27,589 nt of DNA from Gonapodya prolifera JEL478. Lineage: Eukaryota; Monoblepharomycota; Monoblepharidomycetes; Monoblepharidales; Gonapodyaceae. The position numbers were made by a program, and so were the translations under genes. Positions within the stretch are counted from its first letter, which is position 1; every line of letters begins with the position of its first letter. This document shows positions 20,163 to 27,589 of this stretch, piece after piece. The notes beneath the pieces are model-generated. The model was given only the letters and a program-made list of their open reading frames with translations. It was not told the DNA's origin and ran no database searches. The DNA lies in NCBI GenBank assembly GCA_001574975.1, contig KQ965908.1, positions 1 to 27,589 on the forward strand, read 5' to 3'.

Positions 20163-22259
20163 ATGCACGAAGGAGCCCCGGATCGGCACTTGAGCTCAAA
20201 CGGAGAAGGATTTGTTACCCCTTCGGATCAATACACCCGCTTCACAAAAACGCAGAAAACAATTATCCTGGGCATTACATCGCTGTCAGCCCTTGTTGCG
20301 ATTCTCGAGGCGACCATCTACTTGCCAAGTGAGCGATCGCGCTCCGTAACTAAGAGCTAAGATGAGACCAAGACTTTTTCGGATTTCCAGGCATCGTGGT
20401 CATTCAGGACGATTTGCGGACGACGGACGTTCTCACTAACCTGACAATTACTGTCTATGTTCTTGCAACGGCATTTGCGGTTCGTTTTCTTGTTTGGCTG
20501 AGTGATGCTCTCCCAGTGGCTGAAGATCGCTCGTTACTGGGAACGACAATCCAATGTATTCCACAGCCGGTTGTGTGGGCAACTTTGAGCGACAGATACG
20601 GGCGGAGACCCGTGTATATATTATCCAACTTAGTTTGCCTCGCGGCGTCTATGTAAGTGCTGTTCGTCGCGTCAAAACCACGCGTCCTAACTCATTATCA
20701 TATTAACTGTCAAGCGTGATGATATTTACCTCAAATATCGGAATGCTTATCGCATTACGTATCGTCCAGGGTGCAGGGTCGAGTGCATCGCTTTCTGTCG
20801 GGGCGGGCACGATTTCGGATATATTCGACATCACGGAACGAGGTCGGGCTTTTGGAACCTTCTCACTCGGTCCGATTTTCGGTGGGGTCATTGGCCCGAC
20901 GATTGGTGGTGTGATCGCAACCCAATTTGGGTGGTGAGTTCGACTCGCGACCAAACGCATTTGAACAAAGATATGACCCCAGACGTCACAGGCGTCATAT
21001 CTTCACCGCGATTGCCATTGCCACAGTGGTGCTCTTGGCTGCGACTTACATATTTGTGCCTGAAACCTTGTACCGGATTTGGGCGCGGCAAAAAGCATCC
21101 AAAGCAAAACGGACTAGTAATGGATCAACTGAAATGTTGCACACCCTCGTCGGAGACGACTCCAACACCACCCCAGCTTCGCGCGATTCTATAATAACCG
21201 AAATATTGCGCTTGTTCAAGGCAATGCGGTATCTGAAGTACGCCTTTGTACTCCTCATAATGTATCAAGGGGCAGCTTTGTTTTTGGCTGTCCAGGCTTG
21301 GTCAAGTCAGGGATTCCGGAACCAAGCTCGAATTTACAGTATGTACTTGTGCTCTAATCAGGAATGGCTCTTGAAGATAATCGTACATTTGAGCAGGTCT
21401 TGACCCCCAGACAATGGGATTTTTCTCGCTCGTGTTTGCAGCGTTTAACGTTGTCGGTTCACTAACGGCAGGAAGTATTGCTGATCGTGCTATTCTGGCA
21501 TCGAAACGAAAATATGGTACTCCGAGAGCAGAAGACAGATTGTGGCAATCGGCGTGGGGTTTGGGTTTTATTATTGCAGGATTTCTGATTATGGGTCAGT
21601 GCTCTGTGACGTCCTTGAAAATCATTGAGATCTCAGCGCTTTCATTGTTACCAGGGTGGTGCTATGAATTTGCTATTGACTGGAAAGTTCCAGTTTTTAC
21701 CGCATTTCCACTTCTAGGTTTCGGATTTTCAACCAGTTTCAATCCCGCGGGTACCTACTTGATAGAGTAAGTGCTGATGAAACTTGAGCTCCCAGATAAA
21801 CTCGACAGCCACGATTAACACATTAATTGAAACCACAGTATTTTTCCTCACGAAGCTGCATCAGTCACCTCGGTCTCCAACATGCTCCGAAACGCCATTG
21901 CCGCGATTGCCCCAGTGGTAGCACCTGCCCTGGAGCAAGCTGGGGGCGTGGGATGGCAGTACACGTGAATGACGGTGCCCTTTTCCCTTCCGAGATGAAA
22001 ACAAACATTCCCTCACTTGAACAGAACTTGGTGTTTCTTTATCCTCCTCGCGACTATTGGAACTGTCTGGGTAGCGAGTCGCGGCTACGGCGCAAGGATG
22101 AAGAGGCCGGAATGGGCGCATGAGGAGCTCTCAGTGGGCCAAAAGGACGAGGAAATTGTCCAATCAGAACTCAATGCGCCAGGATTAAGTGCCGTGACGG
22201 TTCACACTCAGGGCGGAGAGGAAGTCGACACCACCGTCGAAGATATTAAGATTCGATGA
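20163..22259 (+). CDS. DHA1-family MFS transporter (multidrug or small-molecule exporter)
   Basis: Nine exons: 20163-20328, 20391-20479, 20567-20652, 20715-20933, 20992-21338, 21397-21594, 21655-21766, 21839-21964 and 22025-22259. They sum to 526 codons with every junction in phase (525 aa). Motif A is SDRYGRRP at about 93-100. The TM4 motif RIVQG is at 129-133. The antiporter motif C, GPIFGGVIGPTIGG, is at about 166-179 and points to drug:H+ antiporter type 1. TM1 has EATIYLP, and TM2 begins with TITVYVLATAF. The central loop is charged, and the C-terminal hydrophilic tail ends TTVEDIKIR. The protein should sit in the plasma or vacuolar membrane with 12 TM segments. Similar fungal proteins export drugs, weak acids, polyamines or amino acids; the substrate cannot be told from sequence. 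Intron 6 (21595-21654, 60 nt) is in frame without a stop, so its retention would also give an open frame. Confidence 0.9.
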
Positions 22260-22510
22260 GTGTTGGTAGCATTTTGGGAGGAAGGGTCGCGTTGCATGTC
22301 GCCGCTTATTTTGAACACACCACATATGTATTTGCACTTTGTACAAATCAGCACATATCACCATCTCACGGTGTTCCTCGTACCACATCAGAGCAGCCAC
22401 CGGAAGTGAGAAAGACTCTCGCTTGGTGTCTGTATGTTATTTCCCTCACATATGACGTAACAGGGGAATGCAATGCCGACAGGCATTATCCATGCGATCG
22501 TTTTCACTTT
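22260..22510. other. Convergent 3' spacer
   Basis: About 250 bases separate the stops of the DHA1 transporter (plus) and the S9 peptidase (minus). It should hold both 3' UTRs and polyadenylation sites. No ORF, RNA gene or hairpin terminator stands out. Confidence 0.5.
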
Positions 22511-25300
22511 CTACTCCGCACTTTCTAACTTAATACCCACTACGTTGGAATAAAAGTTCAGCCTCCGCTTGACAGCATCCGCGATGTTATTGGCCTCCCT
22601 AAAACCGTGCCCTTCACCTTCGTAAAGCACATAGTCTACCCTCACACCAGAGCCATTATCTCGCACGGCTTTGACAATGAGCTCGGATTGCTCGGGAGGA
22701 ACTATTTTGTCGACACTGCCCTGCAAAATCAGGAGTGGTCGCCGAACGCTTACCAAGGGAGTTAAGTCAACGAGGGTATAAGTCAATAAAAGACGACGTT
22801 GGCTCACTTTGCTGCATACGTGATTGGGCTAAACGTTTCACCATTTTGCATAGTACGCATAGTGTCAGAAAAAGTGACGTACACAACTCTCAACATGGCA
22901 CTACAAACCTCCGTTCGGTATATAATTCCGGAACTTCAGAAATAGTCCCTCCAATAAGTCCTATAACAAGAATCTAATGGGTCTTGAGTATGAAACGGAC
23001 ACGAGAACTGATATTCACCATCCAGGTAGCGAGCTTCGAACTTGTGCGTAAACTTGGCCAAGTGCTTGAGATCTGCCACGCCATACATGCTTGTTCCAGC
23101 GGCGAATACAGGCTCGTTGAATGGAATATATGGAAGCGGAAGTGCCATGGCGAGCAGCACTGTGAAGCCCCCTGCAGAGCCACCTTGTATGCAGATTCTG
23201 GAAACAAATGCGCTTCGTGAATCGTGTCTACACAGAAGACTGTACAAATGCAAACCTCTTGCTGTCAACGAGACCTGATTCCGCCATATACTTGACTGCC
23301 GCGATCGCATCTTCGACGTCAGTGACTCCCCATTTCGTGTCAAGACGAGATCTAAGGAGGGAAGGAGTTACTGTGATCATCCAGCATACTTAAGATTGGC
23401 TGCACTCACACATATTCCCTTCCGTAGCCTGTACTTCCCCCATAATTTAATTGACACACAGCCCACCCTCTGGTTGTCCAGAATTGTGTTTGGAGGTCAA
23501 ACGTCGGGGAGTAATGAGCGGTGGGCTGTGAGGAATGACAGAACGTTTTGCGGTGAGATCCAGCTCAAGACGAATCGTATTCTGAGCGATTTACCCACCC
23601 CACCATGGACATTGACTACACAAGGTGGTTTCTCTTCGGGAAGACCGGAGAACTCGGCATTCTTGGGGGAATAGAATATGGCATGGGCTTTTCGATCAAC
23701 TCTTGTTTCAAATTCGATACCGAGGGGCTCTGAGATGTAGTCCAATCCCAATGCTTGCGAAGACGTCTCCTTGATAATTTGCACCGTGAGCTTGACGTCG
23801 TCAGCCGTCTCTGGTTCCCCAACAACCTCAACGAGGAACAAAACCATAGATGTGCGCATCGAACCACATCCTGCAGTTGCGACTGCTGCATAAGTGTGGG
23901 CAGGGAGATTTGCAATAGGAACAGCTCGCAAAGATCCAATTGAGGTATATGCAGAGGCAGATGGAAGGTCGATAATCGTTCCAGAAGGGACATGGACGAG
24001 TGCAAGCCTGGAAGTCGCTCGCACAGTGTAAGAAGTAAGAAGGAGGTCGTGTGACAGGTGGGCCCTGTTTGATCTGTTGAACGGGTTTCGCAACTTCAGC
24101 CTGAGTGTAGCGCGATTCTAAATGGTGCGAGTCTCACCTTCCAAACACCCAAGCAGGTTCTGCAAACTCGCCAGCCACGCTTTGTTTCAGAACGGGCTCT
24201 CCTTTAACATTCGACCACTTTTGAAGCGCCCAAAATCCTTCACGATCCGTCGTATAGTAAAGTGTTCCGTCCTCTGAAAAGGAGGGTTGTGCGATAGATT
24301 CCCCTCCTGTGAACGGTGCTGCTGGCGATCGTAAAGAGCCTGCAATGGTTGTAGAGGCCCCAGAAACATCTCTTAAATGAAGGAGAGTCCCAGTCCATGG
24401 CATGTTTGGGTGATTCCAACTGAGATAACATATTGTCTTCCCGTCAGGACTGTATTTTGGGTCCGAGTAGAAGTCTGCCCCAGCAACCACTTCCTCAACG
24501 TCACACTTCCAATTCATTTCTGCACCAGCAGGAGGTATTGCTACTCGCACTATAGAATTACGAGGTTCCGCGTGATCATCCTCTTTCGAGTGTGCTTCGC
24601 GGACGCAGAGAAGGTGGTCATGAGGATAAATTGGGGAGATGTGAAGATCCGCATAGCGCAACGTTGAATCATCTTGACATCATTTAAGTGATAAGACGAT
24701 GCTGTGGAGAATACTTCATAACACAACTAACCTGGTGTAATAGGGACAGGAGTAGGCACTGTTTTTTGTCCCTCCGAGTCACGAACCAGCCAAAGCCTTC
24801 TTGTGCGATAGTCAGAGAAAACCACGATTCCTCCATGGACAGCTAATGGGGCGCCACCTGAAGCAAAGTATGTTAACTTGTGAGGTATTATAAACTACGG
24901 CAGTGTTGGTCAACCTAACCATATCTGAAAAAAAGGATCGTTGAGAATAAATCACATACGTTGATAATCAGCACTCACTCATGAACGCCGGTTCTAGCAT
25001 TGAATGGGGGCGGATTCAGTTCACGAGATTCAAAGGTGCCCGTTAGCCCCGTTGGCCTCACGCGAACGACAACACCCCTTGCAGGAGTCTCAGAAGGTCT
25101 GTAATGCACGCTTTCAATTAAGAAGGAAAACGGATGGTCTAAGATTCCAGCACAAACCTGTTTTCAACCCTGTAAATCCAACCGTTGGAAATATCCACCA
25201 CGACATCCGAGATCGAGATTGCTGAAGCCGCTAAAGATTCAGCATTTATAGGACTCTTCCATGTACCGAACGCCAAAGCTCGTTTGGCCGCGAGAGTCAT
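22511..25300 (-). CDS. Prolyl oligopeptidase-family serine peptidase (family S9)
   Basis: Family S9 enzymes (dipeptidyl aminopeptidase and acylaminoacyl-peptidase types) cleave short peptides with an alpha/beta-hydrolase domain capped by a beta-propeller. Twelve exons on the minus strand: 25300-25158, 25098-24979, 24924-24920, 24857-24732, 24672-24138, 24100-23599, 23525-23410, 23351-23256, 23197-23019, 22960-22909, 22828-22808 and 22748-22511. The sum is 711 codons in perfect phase (710 aa). The N-terminal propeller shows FGTWKSP, the HEYGGGAP turn, [20 protein letters not shown] and EPAWVFG. The hydrolase part has the oxyanion [17 protein letters not shown], the nucleophile Ser555 in GGSAGG, Asp645 in GSVDKIVPP and His679 in GEGHGF, a complete triad. 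No signal peptide is visible, so it is probably cytosolic. Exon 3 is only 5 nt but is required to spell HEYGGG. Intron 5 is 37 nt. Confidence 0.92.
24920..24924 (-). other. 5-nt internal microexon of the S9 peptidase gene
   Basis: On the minus strand the sequence reads ttttttttcag|atatg|gttagg, that is, an AG acceptor after a T-run, five exonic bases and a GT donor. Only inclusion of these five bases joins exon 2 (ending CAT GA) to exon 4 (starting GT GGC) as His-Glu-Tyr-Gly-Gly, the conserved HEYGGG turn of the family. Skipping them shifts the frame. Confidence 0.75.
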
Positions 25301-25359
25301 AATAAATGATCGGCACGGATAAAGTCTCAGCCTCCTTTCCCCCTCCTTTTTTTTTTCAC

Positions 25360-25590
25360 TTATTTTTTGTTATCTCCTCCCTCATATAGTTTCCCGGGAA
25401 GACCAGGATGACTGGAACGCTTCAAACAAGACTCGACCTCTTGAAGTTTTGATTCAAGATCGGCACATGCAATTCCAAATGAGTCCTGCGGGTCGCACTC
25501 AATACCGGGCAAGAAAACCATATCTGCCTTTGACAATAAATCCCAGTTGAAAGTCCCATCTACTCCATAAAAGTGAATTCTGACACTATT
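25360..25590 (-). pseudogene. 3' end of a truncated unknown gene
   Basis: A minus-strand frame is open from 25590 down to TAA at 25362-25360 (76 codons) with clearly coding-like composition. It begins NSVRIHFYGVDGTFNWDLLS, continues KADMVFLPGIECDPQDSFG and then LESKLQEVESCLKRS. There is no ATG near the left end of the protein; upstream a TAA is met at 25593-25591, exactly where the sequence turns into the AT-rich transposon flank. I do not recognise the protein. The likeliest reading is the C-terminus of a gene whose 5' part was cut off by, or lies beyond, the hAT insertion. The stop lies only 59 bases before the ATG of the S9 peptidase on the same strand. Confidence 0.5.
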
Positions 25591-25599
25591 TTATTTGGT

Positions 25600-25691
25600 C
25601 CTTCGAACTTGAATTCAAAAAATTTTCTTTGAATCGAACACCGAATACTAAAATTTTTCTTCAAATCAAATAAGAGGTTCCTTGAATCGAA
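25600..25691. repeat. Subterminal repeats of the hAT element
   Basis: AT-rich sequence with repeated TTGAATCGAA (25629-25638, 25682-25691) and looser versions (ttcgaacttgaattc at 25602-25616, ttcaaatcaaa near 25660). Short repeats of this kind close to the ends are typical binding sites of hAT transposases. Confidence 0.5.
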
Positions 25692-25717
25692 TGTTGAATA
25701 GTTGATCAAATACATTC

Positions 25718-27321
25718 CTATTCTTCTCCACTAAGGCTATCTATATCATTGTCTAGCAATTCCTCCCATTCCTCATCCCCAAGAGTGATAGCAGATCTCT
25801 TATGCTTATGTCCATTGTGATCCTTCCACCAGTCACCAAGACAAACTGACCGCCTCACTGATTCTGGTTTCAAACTGGCCCGCTTCTTGCTGAAAACACT
25901 TGAGGAGGCAGAGAACAAACACTCAGAAGGCACACTGGTGGCGGGAATGGCAAGGTAGTCACGTGCCATACAAGCAAGGTCAGGTAATCGCCTTGCTTCT
26001 GGGTCAGACTTGAACAAACCTGTGAGACCAACCATATAACAGACATCAAATAGTGTACCCACACTTGAAAACTCAAGTGGGTCAACACCAAGAGGTGATA
26101 ATGGTGCATCACGTTATAACTTGAGCTGGTCTACCTCTTCCACTCTACGGTGCTTTGCTGAAGATATGAGATTGGTTGACCAGGTAAAGCGTCGTGTTGG
26201 CAGCTCTGTGGAACTGGAAGAACCTCCTGGAGCAGAGACATGGGTGCGATAGCTGCAATCAAAAATGTTGTTGATGGTGTCCCAAATTCCATCACAGTAA
26301 TCTTCCCAGTCATCTCCCTTGAAATATTCAAATCGTTCTTTTGGATTGAGCACTATAAACAATTGTTCAGAGCATTGAAGCAAACTAACATGACCTGATA
26401 CACTCATAGACTGCCAGAACAAACATTGGTGACTCATCGCTCTTGGCATAGTACTTCTTAAGAACACCAAGAGCTTGCTCTGCTGCCACTCTGATCTGCA
26501 AAAGGGGTCCATGGCGCTGTGTCTTCTCAAGCCACTCAAAGAGGTCATTGAATGCTGGAATGACAGTGTGGAGTGTAGCATAGGTTGATCTGCTAAACTT
26601 GGTTGACACATTGTCAAAGATTCTCAGAAGATGGGTGCACATAGATTTGATAAGAGCCCAGTCACTGGTGGAGAGGCAGAGCATTTGTAGCTCTGGGTAG
26701 TCAGGATCGTTACACATGGCATCCAGTGCCTAAAGAGTTTAGAAGAATCAAGGTTTCAGCTTGTACCATGTCAAGGAAAATTGGAAGACATACCTCACGG
26801 AGATGATATGCATGTGCAAGCATAGCAAACAAAGAGTTCCAGCAGGTGCTCACATCAAGTTTGAGATCAAGAGGGGGGAGGTTATGCTGCTTGCAGAAAC
26901 TCTTGAATGTGTCACATTTCTATGGGCTTCTGCGGATAATCACACAGATTTTGCAGACCTGTTACAATTGCAAGAGACAGGTAAAGCCAAAGGTTTAGAA
27001 AACATGAGACTGGAGAGAGATACATACCTGAGAGAATGGGGTGGGGCTATCTAATGGCTCTGCAGCAATGTTTTCCTTCTCCTCAGTCACAGCATATTGC
27101 AACTCTGCACCAACCCTATAGCCACCAGAACCATCATCTTGCACTGATGATCGCAAGATGGACATGCCTTTGCTTGCCACAAGGTTAAGAGCATGTGCAA
27201 AACAGAAGATGTGATTCTTTGTGGTGTCAAATGATGGTGGGAGAGCATCACAGTATTGCTTCATGAGGGTATGCATCATTCTGTCATTGTTGGGTGCATT
27301 GTTGGTAACACATGCCAGGAA
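25718..27321 (-). pseudogene. hAT transposase with a premature stop, 5' end incomplete
   Basis: Minus-strand exons fit 27321-27028, 26919-26794, 26729-26402 and 26352-25718 (the last perhaps with a 45-nt intron near 25960-26020). Exon 1 carries ACVTNNAPNNDRMMHTL and HIFCFAHALNLVA, the D/H region of the catalytic core. Exon 2 has LDVSTCWNSL, usually DxxTRWNS in the family. Exon 3 is helical. Exon 4 holds LNPKERFEYF and the C-terminal dimerisation region PDLACMARDYLAIPATSVPS followed by CLFSASSSVFSKKRASL. A TAA at 26116-26114 interrupts the frame just before the DPLEF block that leads into the dimerisation region, so a full product cannot be made unless it is read through or spliced out. Otherwise the frame is intact, so inactivation looks recent. 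The N-terminal BED finger and start lie outside the window or in unresolved sequence beyond 27330. Confidence 0.8.
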
Positions 27322-27589
27322 CTGTAAAATGACATATCAATTATATTGGGGTTATATGTCACCATAGTCTCAGGTGACATCCATTGACATGGTATATATA
27401 GTGTGAGGTGTTAAGTGCTGTGCCACTACTGTGGTCATGTATTTAGATGAGTGCACCTGCAGGGCGTGCCCCAAGTTTGGCGTCACGTTCCTGCAGGTGA
27501 GTTCTGTGTGCGCTACAACACATTATGTATGTTTGATCATATATATACACGTTCCTGCAGTTTACAGGCTCGTGCAGCTCACCTAGGTT
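27322..27589. other. Right-edge sequence with short repeats
   Basis: No ORF is supported. The 13-mer cacgttcctgcag occurs at 27484-27496 and 27548-27560, and cacctgcagg (27454-27463) forms an inverted pair with cctgcaggtg (27490-27499). On the minus strand an AG acceptor at 27322 leads into the first seen transposase exon, so this stretch is probably intron and upstream exon or 5' sequence of the transposon. Confidence 0.4.

Larger units (their letters stand above)
25591..27589 (-). mobile_element. hAT-type DNA transposon, right end outside the window
   Basis: The element contains a minus-strand hAT transposase (25718 to about 27321). Its 3' end is followed by an AT-rich segment (about 25591-25717) carrying subterminal repeats: ttgaatcgaa at 25629-25638 and again at 25682-25691, with related cttgaattc at 25608-25616. 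The left border is placed near 25590 because the coding-like gene remnant stops there; the exact terminal inverted repeat and target-site duplication cannot be set without the other end. The right end is cut by the window. Confidence 0.65.

Noticed and set aside
1-27589. CRISPR arrays, rRNA and tRNA genes, and bacterial-type operons
   Set aside because: No regularly spaced repeats, no rRNA-like sequence and no tRNA cloverleaf were noticed on reading; the gene structure is eukaryotic. A tRNAscan run would settle tRNAs.

Overview
The window is nuclear DNA of a filamentous or zoosporic fungus. The evidence is dense short GT-AG introns (mostly 50-90 nt, up to 12 in one gene), a Far11/STRIP-type STRIPAK subunit, fungal-type MFS drug transporters and a hAT transposon. 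The animal-like EGGWGW signature of the monocarboxylate transporter and the WS/DGAT acyltransferase make me lean towards an early-diverging lineage, but Basidiomycota cannot be excluded from sequence alone.

Layout. 1-2250: poorly resolved, with coding-like plus-strand pieces between about 322 and 1069 and no recognised gene. 2251-5048: a tandem pair of paralogues of a seven-transmembrane (GPCR-like) protein. The left copy is a pseudogene with a nonsense codon, an internal deletion and a frame break. The right copy splices cleanly into 348 codons. 5157-7296: a WS/DGAT (wax ester synthase/diacylglycerol acyltransferase) gene with an HHSVADG motif and one 1-nt frame conflict at a 7-A run. 7371-11654: a very long Ser-rich protein with a central coiled coil and SR-like repeats. 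15927-11793 (minus): Far11/STRIP, converging on the previous gene. 16940-16356 (minus): a DUF1992 (DNAJC28-type) protein, head to head with 17015-19343, a 13-exon monocarboxylate transporter-like MFS protein. 19344-20162: non-coding, with an inverted repeat that may mark a small mobile element. 20163-22259: a 9-exon DHA1-type MFS transporter. 25300-22511 (minus): a 12-exon serine peptidase of family S9 with a complete Ser-Asp-His triad. 25590-25360 (minus): the 3' end of a truncated unknown gene. About 25591 to the right edge: a hAT transposon on the minus strand with a premature stop in its transposase.

I joined exons by hand, using splice consensus, reading phase and family conservation. 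For the 7TM gene, both MFS genes and the S9 gene the exon lengths sum exactly to an open frame, so these models are well supported. The Far11, WS/DGAT and coiled-coil models each have one unresolved junction.

No operon-like pathway or defence system is visible; the genes look like an ordinary fungal neighbourhood. The most notable points are the 7TM paralogue pair with an intron present in one copy and absent in the other, a 5-nt internal microexon in the peptidase and a 14-nt one in Far11, and a gene remnant cut at the transposon border.
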